The notes under the pieces: model-generated
Seen by the model: the letters and a program-made list of their open reading frames with translations, nothing else
Database searches by the model: none
Told to the model about the DNA's origin: nothing
Assembly (NCBI GenBank): GCA_009760885.1
Contig: CM019707.1
Coordinates: 37,708,234 to 37,772,233 of the forward strand
Length of the DNA stretch: 64,000 bases
Direction of reading: 5' to 3'
Source of the DNA: Achatina immaculata
Taxonomy: Eukaryota > Mollusca > Gastropoda > Stylommatophora > Achatinidae
Position numbers and translations under genes: made by a program
Shown here: positions 23,873-36,300 of the stretch, one piece after another
Layout: each line of letters starts with the position of its first letter
Position numbering within the stretch: the stretch's first letter is position 1

Positions 23873-24412
23873 TCTAAATTTAGCCCAAAGTGCAGCCAAC
23901 GTTTGAACAACACATGTCTTCCAAAACGTAGACTTGATCTTTACAAGAAAAGCTTTAGTTATTCTGCTGCTCATCTTTGGAATACCCTCCCATCCTATAT
24001 AAACAATATAAATTATACTCCTTCCTACAACTACAAGCTTTCCCAATATCTATTTGATGTCGACTACATGCCTCCGTGAATTATAAAACTTAAAAGTTAT
24101 CTTAAGCTGCTCTTACAGACACCGAATACAATTAATTGTTTTCTGAATAGTCCCGAAAATTTTGTTTAGTAGATAATCATTTATAATGTATGTAGTTACT
24201 TCTGTACTGAGTGAATGTTTAAGAGCGAAACGTAAATGTTATATTTTATTTTATGTCTCTCAGCTTCAATGTTAGTTATGTTTGTTATATGAACAGCATA
24301 TTTGTAGAATGTCTGGAATAGAGTGAAAGATGTATGATAAAGGGCAGAATGTCAGACGGGCCTGCATGCCCAATTCTTAACCCTTTTGAAATAAAGATCA
24401 ATCAATCAATCA
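23873..24412 (+). mobile_element. CR1-like LINE, strongly 5'-truncated (copy C)
   Basis: Only the last 60 or so residues of ORF2 (SPKCSQRLNN to [11 protein letters not shown]) and the 3' UTR with AATAAA and ATCA tail remain. CT repeat flanks it on both sides. Confidence 0.9.
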
Positions 24413-24917
24413 ATCTCTTTCACTCTCTTTCTTTTCTCTCTTCTCTATCTCTCTCTCTTAATCTCTCTCACTCTTGCTCTCTCTTCTCTATCTATCGCTC
24501 ACTCTAATTCGCTTTCTCTCTTTCGCTCTCTCTCTCTCTCTCTCTCGCTTTCTCTCTCGTCTCTCTTTCATTCTTTCTCACTCTCTCAAGCTCTATCTCT
24601 CTTTCGCTCTCTCTCTCTCTCTCTCTCTCTCGCTTTCTCTCTCGTCTCTCTTTCACTCTTTCTCACTCTCTCAAGCTCTATCTCTCTTTCGGTCTCTCTC
24701 TCCCTCTCTCGCTTTCTCTCTCGTCTCTCTTCACTCTTTCTCACTCTCTCAAGCTCTATCTCTCTTTCGGTCTCTCTCTCGCTTTCTCTCTCGTCTCTCT
24801 TTCACTCTTTCTCACTCTCTCAAGCTCTACCTCTCTTTAGGTCCTCTCTCTCTCTCGCTTTCTCTCTCGTCTCTCTTTCACTCTTTCTCACTCTCTCAAG
24901 CTCTATCTCTCTTTCGG

Positions 24918-24948
<31 letters not shown>

Positions 24949-24964
24949 TGTTCTCTTTTCTCTA
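24413..24964. repeat. CT-rich tract with higher-order repeat of about 75 bp
   Basis: Within the CT repeat, a block containing CACTCTCTCAAGCTCTATCT recurs about five times between 24570 and 24925, so the tract has its own higher-order period. Confidence 0.88.
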
Positions 24965-24965
24965 T

Positions 24966-26690
24966 CATTTGATTACTATCATCACAAGATAGTGAAGAGT
25001 GTGTGGCTCATAGACTTTGATTACTATCATCACAAGATAGTGAAGAGTGTGTGGCTCACAGACTTTGATTATTATCATCACAAGATAGTGAAGAGTGTGT
25101 GGCTCACAGACTTTGATTACTATCATCACAAGATAGTGAAGAGTGTGGGTCTCATAGACTTTGATTACTATCATCACAAGATAGTGAAGAGTGTGTGGCT
25201 CACAGACTTTGATTATTATCATCACAAGATAGTGAAGAGTGTGTGGCTCACAGACTTTGATTATTATCATCACAAGATAGTGAAGAGTGTGTGGCTCACA
25301 GACTTTGATTACTGTCATCACAAGATAGTGAAGAGTGTGTGGCTCACAGACTTTGATTATTATCATCACAAGATAGTGAAGAGTGTGTGGCTCACAGACT
25401 TTGATTATTATCATCACAAGATAGTGAAGAGTGTGTGGCTCACAGACTTTGATTACTATCATCACAAGATAGTGAAGAGTGTTTGGCTCACAGACTTTGA
25501 TTACTGTCATCACAAGATAGTGAAGAGTGTGTGGCTCACAGACTTTGATTACTGTCATCACAAGATAGTGAAGAGTGTGGGTCTCACAGACTTTGATTAC
25601 TATCATCACAAGATAGTGAAGAGTGTGGGTCTCACAGACTTTGATTACTATCATCACAAGATAGTGAAGAGTGTGTGGCTCACAGACTTTGATTACTATC
25701 ATCACAAGATAGTGAAGAGTGTGGGTCTCACAGACTTTGATTACTGTCATCACAAGATAGTGAAGAGTGTGGGTCTCACAGACTTTGATTACTGTCATCA
25801 CAAGATAGTGAAGAGTGTGGGTCTCACAGATTTTGATTACTATCATCACAAGATAGTGAAGAGTGTGGGTCTCACAGACTTTGATTACTATCATCACAAG
25901 ATAGTGAAGAGTGTGGGTCTCACAGACTTTGATTACTGTCATCACAAGATAGTGAAGAGTGTGGGTCTCACAGACTTTGATTACTGTCATCACAAGATAG
26001 TGAAGAGTGTGGGTCTCACAGACTTTGATTACTGTCATCACAAGATAGTGAAGAGTGTGGGTCTCACAGACTTTGATTACTGTCATCACAAGATAGTGAA
26101 GAGTGTGGGTCTCCCAGACTGATTACTGTCATCACAAGATAGTGAAGAGTGTGGGTCTCACAGACTTTGATTACTGTCATCACAAGATAGTGAAGAGTGT
26201 GGGTCTCACAGACTTTGATTACTGTCATCACAAGATAGTGAAGAGTGTGGGTCTCACAGACTTGATTACTGTCATCACAAGATAGTGAAGAGTGTGGGTC
26301 TCCCAGACTGATTACTGTCATCACAAGATAGTGAAGAGTGTGGGTCTCACAGACTTTGATTACTGTCATCACAAGATAGTGAAGAGTGTGGGTCTCACAG
26401 ACTTTGATTACTGTCATCACAAGATAGTGAAGAGCGTGGGTCTCACAGACTGATTACTGTCATCACAAGATAGTGAAGAGTGTGGGTCTCACAGACTTTG
26501 ATTACTGTCATCACAAGATAGTGAAGAGTGTGGGTCTCACAGACTTTGATTACTGTCATCACAAGATAGTGAAGAGTGTGTGGCTCACAGACTTTGATTA
26601 CTATCATCACAAGATAGTGAAGAGTGTGGGTCTCCCAGACTGATTACTGTCATCACAAGATAGTGAAGAGTGTGGGTCTCACAGACTGAG
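24966..26690. repeat. 48-bp minisatellite, about 36 copies
   Basis: Units built on TCATCACAAGATAGTGAAGA and CTCACAGACTTTGATTAC. Because 48 is a multiple of three, both strands stay open for over 370 codons; there is no start context, family match or splice evidence for a gene. Two unit types are ordered: TGTGGCTCACAG with ACTATCATC dominates the left, GTGGGTCTCACAG with ACTGTCATC the right. A few short units (CAGACTGATTAC) in the right third break the frame. Confidence 0.96.
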
Positions 26691-26990
26691 TCTACAAGCT
26701 CTATCTCCTGCTAGGACAGTACGGAAGGTTTCTCCGTAACCTGCACCATATAAGAATTTCCAGAGAGGAAATATGTTTGGGCCTTCAGTTTCAAGGGAAT
26801 TAGATTCACAAAAAGAGGAGAAGGAAGAGAAGAACGATTATCCCGAAGGATATAGACAATTTCTACGTCTAACTCTAATGGAATTACTTGTTGTGAATGT
26901 TGAATGTGTTAGACTTGTAATCTATGATGCATCAGAACGAGACAGAGAATCAAGCCCAAGAATGGCGGAACAGTTCATGTTACGAACCAC
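26691..26990. other. unassigned sequence
   Basis: A short plus-strand frame (26773 on) has no recognisable domain and runs into a microsatellite; I do not call a gene. Confidence 0.4.
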
Positions 26991-27155
<165 letters not shown>

Positions 27156-27575
27156 TTATTTGCTTTTTTATTTTGATGTCTGTCTAATACTTCTTCAATT
27201 CTTACATCGGCTCTATAGAAGCGACAATTCTGTGTAAACTTTACTTAGACTAAGACAAAGAAAGAGAGACTATATGGAAGAAGAGTTCAGAGAACTGTGG
27301 AGAGAAAGTCGAGAACTAGGGATGAAAGGAAACTGATTGTATGTACTGTACTTGGTAAAGAGGACTTGAAAATTTGGAGAGATTGATTGATTGAATGATC
27401 TTTATTTCAAATAAATAGAGAGAGGAAGAGAGAGACGGAGAGAAGGAGAGAGAGGGAGAGGGGAGAGAGAGAGGGAAAGAGGGAGAACGAGAGAGAGAGA
27501 AAGAGAGAGATCTTTGGAACCTAAAATAGCATAGACGGGTAGGTGGAGGTGTTATCGACTTGAAAAACTGGAGAT
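27156..27575. other. GA-rich sequence with an orphan CR-type tail
   Basis: At 27380-27410 the minus strand reads AAATAAAGATCATTCAATCA, the terminal signature of the CR-family LINE with nothing else of it. A (GA)n-rich stretch follows to about 27512. Confidence 0.6.
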
Positions 27576-29125
27576 GGATAGATTGATTGATTGATTGATT
27601 GATCTTTATTTCCAAAGGGTTAAGAATTGGACGCTCAGGCCCGTCTGACATTCTGCCCTTTATCATACAACTTTCACCCTGTTCCAGACATTCTACAAAT
27701 ATGCTGCTCATACAAGAATAACAAACATAACTAACATGGGAAAACTGAGAGACATAAAATGCAACATTTACGTTTTGCTCTTATCCATGCACTCTGTACA
27801 GAAAGCAACTACATACACAAGTAAATGACTATCTTCCAAACTACAGTCTCAATACTATTCACAATAAATATTTAACTGAACTTGGTGCCTGTAAGAAAAG
27901 TATAGAATAGCACGTAAGTTTTATGATTCTTGGAGGCATGTAGTCGACATCAGACAGATATTGCAAAAGTTTGTGGTTGTAAGAAGGAGTATTGTTTATA
28001 TATTTTTTTAATACAGGGTTGGAGGGTATTCCAAAGATATGCAGCAGAATAAGAAAAGCTTTTACTGAAAAGGTCACGTCTAGATTATGGAAGACATGTT
28101 GTTTAAGGGTTGGCTACACTTTGGGCTAAATTTAAACAGTTTCCATAGATAAGGCGGAGCATGTTGTGAAAGAATTTGATGTACCAACTTGGCTTTGTTC
28201 AAGAGGAACATGTTCTTAAGAGGCAGTATTTTGATACGTTTGTTGTGATTTGTTTTTGTGCATGATCTTTGACACTAAATAAGGTTTACTGCTCGCTTTT
28301 GAAGTGAGTAAAGTCTCTTTGTATTTGACACTGAACAACCATTCCAGATTGTTGAACTAAATATATTTGAATATGAGATGTGTAGTATGTCTTCCCTCTG
28401 TCTTGATCAATGAAGTGCTTAATTTTGGCTAACTGGTACACTTTTTGTGCGATGAGTTTTGTTAGACCTTGCACATGAGAGTTCCAGGTCATATGTTGGT
28501 CAATAGTTAGACCTAGCGTTCTGTGTTCGCTAACGTTTTCTCTCTGCAGTATTTCAGTACAGAGTTGTAGTGTTATTTTTCTCGTGTTGCTGTAAGCATT
28601 GATTTTGTTTTATCAGTATTTATAATCATGCCATTGTTGTTGATCCATTGAATTAGATTATTTAACTCGACCTGAAGAATTGATTCTAGATTAATACAGT
28701 CGTAGTCACTTATGTAGACTGCATTCATCGGAAAAAGGTCACAAGAAGAGTGTTTAAGATGAAGTAGAAGGTCATTGATATAGATAGCAAAGAGCAGAGG
28801 GCCTAGAATGTAACTTTGCGGAACACCGGTGTCAACTGTAGCAGAATTTGATAAAGAATTATTGAAAAATACTACCTGTTGTCTGTCTGAAAGAAATGAT
28901 GCAATTAATTTTATGAGGTAAAGGTGCAGTCTATAAATCTTTATTCTTTTAACAAGAATATCATTGCCAATCATATCGAATGCCTTCTTAAGATCTAGAA
29001 AGATGGCACCACAGTCTATCGCCATTTATGTCCGCTAACCAGTTTTCTGTCAATTTACTGAAACTTGTGTGACAGGAATGATTGGGTCTAAATCCTGAAT
29101 GATTGTCTGTGAATAAATTGAAGCA
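27576..29125 (-). mobile_element. CR1-like LINE, antisense, 5'-truncated (copy D)
   Basis: On the minus strand from 29125: SGFRPNHSCHTSF, CGAIFLDLKKAFD (motif A), DTGVPQSYILGPLL (motif B with Q-S in place of the usual Q-G), then a decayed catalytic region, the C-terminal domain and 3' UTR. It ends AAATAAAGATCAATCAATCA. Frameshifts and stops are scattered. It is more diverged from copy A than B, C or E. A trinucleotide array abuts its 5' end. Confidence 0.85.
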
Positions 29126-29146
29126 ATAGCAGCAGCAGCAGCAGTT

Positions 29147-29210
<64 letters not shown>

Positions 29211-29436
29211 AAGTAGTAGCAAGAGCAGTTGTAGTAGTAGTAATAGTAGTAGCAGTAGTAGCAAAAGCAGTAGTAGTAGTAATATAAGTAGTAGTAATAG
29301 TAGTAGTAATAGTAGTAGTAGTAGCAGCAGCAACAGTAGTAGTAGTCGCAGTAGTAGTAGTAGCAGCAGCAGAAACAGTAGTAGTAGTCGCAGTAGTAGT
29401 AGTAGTAGCAGTAGTAGCAGCAGCAGCAGCAGAAAC

Positions 29437-29486
<50 letters not shown>

Positions 29487-29514
29487 CAGCAGCAGAAACA
29501 GTAGTAGTAGTAGC

Positions 29515-29579
<65 letters not shown>

Positions 29580-29649
29580 CAGCAGAAACAGTAGTAGTAG
29601 TCGCAGTAGTAGTAGTAGCAGCAGCAACAGAAACAGTAGTAGTAGTCGC

Positions 29650-29686
<37 letters not shown>

Positions 29687-29710
29687 TAGTAGTAGTAGTA
29701 GTGGTGGTGG
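29126..29710. repeat. (TAG)n-based trinucleotide array (about 580 bp)
   Basis: Mostly TAG/CAG with ACA and TCG variants in semi-regular blocks. It yields poly-Tyr or poly-Leu frames that are not genes. A (GGT)n run follows to 29720. Confidence 0.96.
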
Positions 29711-30284
29711 TGGTGGTGGTATCAGCATCACCACCAGACCAGGTCGTAGTAGAAGTTGTAGGCAGTAGTAACAGTAGTAATACTACTAGTGGGAGATTCA
29801 GAGTAATGCCAGTATTACACAACAGTAAGAAACAAATCAGATGGTTTTCCACGTTACAGACAGTATGCCACAGAAACAATTCAAATGGTTTGTCCACGTT
29901 ACATGACGAACAGACAGCAAAACTCTTCCTCATGTAACAGTAACAACATTCGCTTCTGTCCCCTCCGTTAGTGCTCTTCAGTCGCCCGAGTTGCAAAATT
30001 AAACACTCAACAACGGTGTGTTGAGAAAATTGACTCCGAAAAATAAATATTGTTTGTCTGCTTTGATAGGAACACTGGATTATACTGCACACACGGCTGT
30101 AAGGTGGTTCCACAACAAAGTATGCACGTGTAGCACTGATACAAAGCCTCACTTCCAAGTTCAATATTAAATGCATTTATTATTTTTTCAGTATCAAACA
30201 CAACCTTCAGATGACCTCACTGTCGCTAGCTCCTTCATTTTCCCAGGTTCTCCTAGCTCGACCCAGGCAATTCACAACGCAAAA
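29711..30284. other. unassigned, with a short dispersed repeat
   Basis: A motif around CCACGTTACAGACAGTATGC and ACAGAAACAATTCAAATGG recurs at 29840-29910, and in a related form at 39590-39710. Otherwise nothing recognised. Confidence 0.45.
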
Positions 30285-31428
30285 AATATTGCCTATCTCC
30301 AATAGTCACTTAAATCAACTGCCTATCTCCAATAGTCACTTAAATCTACTGTCTATCTCCAACAGTCACTTAAAACTATTGCCTATCTCCAATAGTCACT
30401 TAAACCTATTGCCTATCTCCAATAGTCACTTAAACCTATTGCCTATCTCCAATAGTCACTTAAACCTATTGTCTAAATCCAATAGTCACTTAAACCTATT
30501 GCCTATCTCCAATAGTCACTTAAATCTATTGTCTATCTCCAAAAGTCACTTAAACCTATTGCCTATATCCAATAGTTACCTAAATGTAATGTCTACCCCC
30601 AATAGTTACTTAAACCTATTCCCTACCTCCAGTAGTCACTTAAAACTATTGTCTACCTCCAGTAGCCACTAAAATCTAGTGCCTACCTCCTATAGTCACT
30701 TAAATCTTTTGGCTAACTCCAGTAGTCACGTAAATCTATTGCATGCCTCCAGTAGTCACTTAAATCTATTGCCTACCTCCTATAGTCATTTAAATCTATT
30801 ACCTAACCCCAATAGTCACTTAAATCTATTACCTACCTCTAATAGTCACTTAAATGTAATGCCTCCCTCCAATAGTCACTTAAATCTACTACATACCTCC
30901 AATAGTCACTTAAATCTATTACTTACCTCTAATAGTCACTTAAATGTAATGCCTCCCTCCAATAGTCACTTAAATCTATTACCTGTCTCTAAAAATCACT
31001 TAATTGTAATGCCTACCTCCAATAATAACTTAAATCTATTGCCTACCTCCAGTAGTCACTTAAATCTATTACCTACCTCCGGTAGTCACTTAAAACTGTT
31101 CCATATCTGCAGTACTCACTTAAATCTATTACCTACCTCCGGTAGTCACTTAAAACTGTTCCATATCTGCAGTACTCACTTAAATCTATTACCTTACCTC
31201 CGGTAGTCACTTAAAACTGTTCCATATCTGCAGTACTCACTTAAATCTATTACCTACCTCCGGTAGTCACTTAAAACTGTTCCATATCTGCAGTACTCAC
31301 TTAAATCTATTACCTACCTCCGGTAGTCACTTAAAACTGTTCCATATCTGCAGTACTCACTTAAATCTATTGCCTACCTCCAGTAGTCACTTAAATCTAT
31401 TACCTACCTCCGGTAGTCATTAAAATCT
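30285..31428. repeat. 30-bp minisatellite with a 60-bp higher-order block
   Basis: About 38 units on the theme AATAGTCACTTAAACCTATT. From about 31068 to 31390 alternating units (GGTAGTCACTTAAAACTGTT and CAGTACTCACTTAAATCTAT) form a homogeneous 60-bp repeat in about five copies. The ten-residue periodic frame has no independent support as a protein. Confidence 0.96.
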
Positions 31429-31726
31429 AAAAAGCGTATGATGGATGCAGGCCTTCGAGTTCCACCAGTACTCACGACTGAAAACGTGCACCTGATGATC
31501 TCTTCGACTTGTCCTGTCTTGGACCACCTGTTGCTATCTTTATTCCTACACGTTGCCCAGGTCTCCCTGTTCTCAGCTCCATTTCGCTCGTCAATCTTCA
31601 GCACTTGTTATCACTAGCTCCCTCCAGACATTCCATGTTTAATGCCGTATTTCACAGGACTTATTTCCGTATTTCTGCAGCTTGCCCAACCCACATAAAA
31701 ATTGGTAATGGTTGCCCTGTCTACAC

Positions 31727-31782
<56 letters not shown>

Positions 31783-31794
31783 TCAATCTCTCTT

Positions 31795-31837
<43 letters not shown>

Positions 31838-31978
31838 CAGCCTATGACGTTACACTTCCAATCATTCGCTCTCGCTCGCTCGGCTCCTCCATTCTTTTCG
31901 ACATCCCTGGGCGTGGAGAAAATAGAATATACGGCCAGTTTCCTCCCGCTAATATACTCGTAAAAATGAATCTCTCAA
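31429..31978. other. unassigned sequence containing a (TC)n tract
   Basis: A (TC)n run lies at 31724-31836. The part before it has a weak minus-strand frame with no recognised domain. Confidence 0.45.
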
Positions 31979-31989
31979 GGACTACAGAG

Positions 31990-32289
31990 TCAGTCAGTAA
32001 GTCAGTCATTTGCATGTCCCTTGCGGAACTTTACCTCCCTAACAGCTCTCCAGTAGGCTTCTCGGGTATAAACAAGATGGCCTACTGCTGATGCATCCAT
32101 TTGCAGATTATCAACGATGTCATGCAGCCATCTTCGCCTTGGTCTTTCTCTCTTTCTTTTCCCTCATTATGTAGCCTTCCAAGACAGTTTTCTCTAGATT
32201 ATCATGACGTTTAATGTGTCCAAAATATTTAAAATGTCTGTGTTTAATCCTCTTTATAGCCAGCCTTCTTCAATATTAATTTTTTTTGT
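31990..32289 (-). mobile_element. family A LINE 3' end, antisense, with target duplication
   Basis: Complement of the conserved end (tail (GTCA)n, KFRKGHA, RRRWLHDIV region). A perfect 11-bp duplication GGACTACAGAG flanks it (31979-31989 and 32290-32300). Sequence 32301-32558 to its right is AT-rich with nothing recognised. Confidence 0.88.
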
Positions 32290-32558
32290 GGACTACAGAG
32301 ACAGTACACAAATAAATAATGGAAACAAAAAATATATTGGAATTAACGAATTTTCTTTCGTTTAAATATAACAAAATACTCATTATATGTTTACATTCCT
32401 AATATTCTGATGGCTAAATAAAATCCATATAGGATAATTTAATGTGTTTATGATGGCATTTACGGTGAAAATTAAAACAGAAACATACTATGCAATAAAG
32501 CTCTGTCGACGAATACCAAAGATAAAGTTATTTAGAGCTACGTAGAGCTCGTGGTTTT

Positions 32559-32959
32559 ATAACCATACGAAGCCTGGACAATAGCCAAGAGCACTCAAAG
32601 TCTCCTGGAAGCAGCGGAGATGTGATTCCTGAGAAGAATGATAAGAATACCGTCGACAGTCAAGAAAACAACAGAAGTTCTAAAACAGGCTGGACAAAAG
32701 AAGGAAATTATGGCAAAATTCAAACACCGACAATCCAGATTTGCAGGACATGTTTTGAGAAGAGGCAAACTGCAACACCTAGTGACAACGGGACAAATTT
32801 TGAGACAAACGGACAGAAGAAGACGAGGAGACAAGAAAACTGAAAGACTAACAGAATGGCAAGGAGGACAGCCGACACACATCTTATAGAGTGACCAAAG
32901 GATAGATGGTTGTGGAAATAAATGATGACCAACGCCTGAATTGGCATGGACCAGAGAGA

Positions 32960-33003
<44 letters not shown>
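32559..33003 (+). mobile_element. LINE C-terminal fragment with (GAT)n tail
   Basis: Reads YEAWTIAKSTQSLLEAAEM, stop, FLRRMIRIPS, KKTTEVLKQAGQKKE, KHRQSRFAGHVLRRGKL and a basic tail, i.e. the RT-distal domain of an endonuclease/RT LINE. It ends in a (GAT)n tail of 13 or so units (32970-33003). Frameshifted. It lies just downstream of the M20 gene stop codon (33238), in the opposite orientation. Confidence 0.8.
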
Positions 33004-33004
<1 letters not shown>

Positions 33005-33237
33005 CCTCGATAAACTATCACTTTCTGTTCCTTATTAAATATTTTGAAATGAAAGAAAGCTTCCACGCAGGACGTAGACATCTGAATAGATGTGTCTTAA
33101 AAATCTTTTGAAGCATCTGAAACTGACAAAACTCTAAATACATCATTCTTCACCGCATCTACTATCAAAGTGTGCTTGGACTACTTCCTTGATAAATCAG
33201 AGAGCCCGTCACCTTTAGTCTATTTGTAGGACAGTTC

Positions 33238-33368
33238 TCATTTCTCTGTTCTTGTTAGAAATTCGTTTCTGATTTCTTGAAACAAAACTGGATCTAGGAG
33301 AACTTCAATGGCTGTTTGTGCCAGAGCTTTGGCCTGGTTCTGTGTGGCCGAGTGAGCAGCCTTGGAAC
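33238..33368 (-). CDS. PM20D2: M20 gene, last coding exon (shortest form)
   Basis: Residues 358-400 and stop: [20 protein letters not shown], then [20 protein letters not shown] and TEK. I chose the acceptor at 33368/33369 (CATCCATCCACAG|GTTCC) because it gives the same spacing to QAKALAQTA as in known family members. Five further identical-type acceptors lie upstream in a 54-bp array, all in the same frame with no stop between. Splicing to them would add 18, 36, 54, 72 or 90 residues. The most upstream one (33638) has the best pyrimidine tract. Confidence 0.9.
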
Positions 33369-36300
33369 CTGTGGATGGATGTAAGTTAGAAGGTGTCAAC
33401 AGACAGTGAGCAGCCTTGGAACCTGTGGATGGATGTAAGTTAGAAAGTGTCATCAGAGAGTGAGCAGCATTGGAACCTGTGGATGGATGTAAGTTAGGAA
33501 GTGTCATCAGAGAGTGAGCAGCCTTGGAACCTGCGGAAGGATGTAAGTTAGAAAGTGTCATCAGAGAGTGAGCAGCATTGGAACCTGTGGATGGATGTAA
33601 GTTAGGAAGTGTCATCAGAGAGTGAGCAGCCTTGGAACCTGTGGAAGGATGTAAGTTAGAAAGTGGTGAGAGAGAAATAAAACGATAGATGTAACACTAC
33701 GTTTTGTTGTCAAGATGGGCAGAAGATATGATCATATGTGAACATTTAGTCTCCAAATGCTTGTATTGCTAAAATGAGATGTAATGAGAAGCTAAGATGA
33801 AGGAGAAGACCCAAGAATGAGATGAAATGACTTGCTGTCTAAGTGATCTAAATATCGGAATCTTCTGGTCGTTCCAGACTTAAAAACAGGTACCTGATTC
33901 TAGTGATAGGGAAAAAAGTTTCTAGAAGGTAAGAATATCTACCTGCAGAGAAATGTACTTCTGAATCCACATTTACTTATATCTATCAGTGACTGACTGG
34001 TTAAATCTGTCAGTCACTGACTGCTTACATCTGTCGGTCGCTGACTGTTACATGTGTCACCCGCTGACTGGTTACATGTGTCAGTGACTGATAGGAGATT
34101 GTGATATCATCTAAAGCAAGAGACAAACTGGGCGTTGCCTCAACTCACAAAGAGAGGACGGGGGACAAAGTGATAAAAGATAAAAATGAGAAGGAAAATG
34201 AAATCGTGAAATCAAAGAAACAGTGAAAAAACCATTCTGGAGATGACCACGCCCACTTTCTCACGTTGATATCAGTAATATTTCTCTCCAGACAAAGATT
34301 GTCATAAATCTAGGTCCGGTCAAAGATTGTCATGAATCTAGATCCGAGCAAAGATTGTCATGAATCTGGGTCCGGTCAAAGATTGTCATGAATCTAGGTC
34401 CGGTCAAAGATTGTCATGAATCTAGGTCCGGTCAAAGATTGTCATGAATCTAGGTCCGGGCAATGGAATCTAGGAAGTATCCTATCAATATCCATCCATT
34501 ATTTGCTGGACCGGATAGCGTTGACGACCATGCTTCATCATTTTACGTGATTATGGGTGTTTCTGATAAACTGAAATTCTTTTTTTCCCATCCAACTCGA
34601 CCATTTCATTTAATTTGTTTTTTTTTTTTATCTTGGCCTTCTTCTCCTTCTTTATCCCTTGAGTTTTCCAGTGACTGGCAAATTCTTCGTCTTCTCGTGA
34701 CTTGTCCAGGAAATTTTGACCGTCTTTTTCTGATCATCCTAACTAGTTTTCGTTGTTCTGAAACTTCTTTGAGGACCTCTTCGTTTGTTTTTCCTGTCTG
34801 CCCGGAGTATTTGTTGTCTTTCTCCAGAATAGCATTCATTTTCTGAAGATAACGGAGAGGAAAACAAACCCATTTCCTAGATTTCGTTGTTTAGTCATTT
34901 TGAATGGAAATACTGATAGCAAAGGTGTCTTAGCCATGTTGAAGGGAACGCAGCTGTTTATGGGAGGCAAATTATTGTGAGGGGGCCCAGGGTTTATGAG
35001 AGGCAAATTATTGTGAGGGGGCCCAGGGTTTATGAGAGGCAAATTATTGTGAGGGGGCCCAGGGTTTATGAGAGGCAAATTATTGTGAGGGGGCCCAGGG
35101 TTTATGAGAGGCAAATTATTGTGAGGGGGCCCAGGGTTTATGAGAGACAAATTATTATGAGGGATCCTAGGGTTTATGAGAGGCAAATTATTTTGAGGGG
35201 GCCCAGGGTTTATGAGAGGCAAATTATTGTGAGGGGGCCCAGGGTTTATGAGAGGCAAATTATTGTGAGGGGGCCCAGGGTTTATGAGAGGCAAATTATT
35301 GTGAGGGGGCCCAGGGTTTATGGGAGGCAAATTATTGTGAGGGAGCCCAGGGTTTATGGGAGGCAAATTATTGTGAGGGGGCCCAGGGTTTATGGGAGTG
35401 TCCCGAGTGCAAAGACGTTAGTCTCAGATTATACATTATAGTTTACCGATATGGATGGCAGACTAGAAACTATCGTCTCTTACAGATATGGATGGCAGAC
35501 TAGAAACTATCGTCTCTTACAGATATGGATGGCAGACTAGAAACTATCATCTCTTACAGATACGGATTCAATTCAATTCAAGTGCCATGCCACGTGGCGT
35601 AGGCGATCATTTCTCTCCACAATTCCCTGTCTTTAGACTTGATTATGAGATCCACCAGTGAATTCCTTCCTAGCCACACTGACAGCCCATCCAGTAACTT
35701 CTCTCTCTGTCTTGCTCTGCCTCTTCTTCTTTCAATTTTTCCACTTGCCACAATGTGTTCCAATTTTCCTCTTCCCAGGAAATGTCCTATTAATCTCGCT
35801 TGTCTGCCTCTGATCTTTGCTATAATTTGCTTTTTATCTTAAGACTTCTTCGTTGGTTTTCTTAGCTGTCATTGGTACCTTCAACATCCTTCTTATGGAC
35901 CACATCTCCATGACCTCCATTTCTCGCTCTACTCTCTTATTTATGGACCATGCTTCACATCCATAAAACAAAATTGGCTCCATGTAACATTTAAGTACTC
36001 GGAATCTTGTTTCCATTGATATGGATCTGTTGCACAAGATGTTTCTCATTGTCTGGAATGCTGACTTGGCCTGAACACGTCTGCTTTTTATTTCATTGTG
36101 ACATTTCCCATCAGTTGTTATAGTCGTTCCTAAGTACTTGAACCTATCAACTTGTTTCAGATTTGTGCCATGGATGGTAATGCTACATTTTGGTAGTATT
36201 CTTTTCTTTGAGATGACCATCACTTCAGTCTTCTTTATTTTTGCTTTCACGAACCACGATGTCCAGAAGAGCCTGTAGCTCCCCTTCACTTTTAGCAATC

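Noticed and set aside
22898..24079. A 393-codon Ser/Leu-rich frame
   Set aside because: It reads through a CT microsatellite and runs into a truncated LINE C-terminus; a fusion by chance, not a gene.
24965..26122. Two overlapping open frames of about 375 codons on opposite strands
   Set aside because: They follow only from a 48-bp repeat unit without stops; no start context, domain or codon signal supports a protein.
28988..30176. Poly-Tyr and poly-Leu frames on the minus strand
   Set aside because: Translation of a (TAG)n trinucleotide array in different frames.
34836..35366. Proline/asparagine-rich repeat protein on the minus strand inside the M20 gene
   Set aside because: Periodic translation of a 36-bp intronic minisatellite, open on both strands because of unit length.
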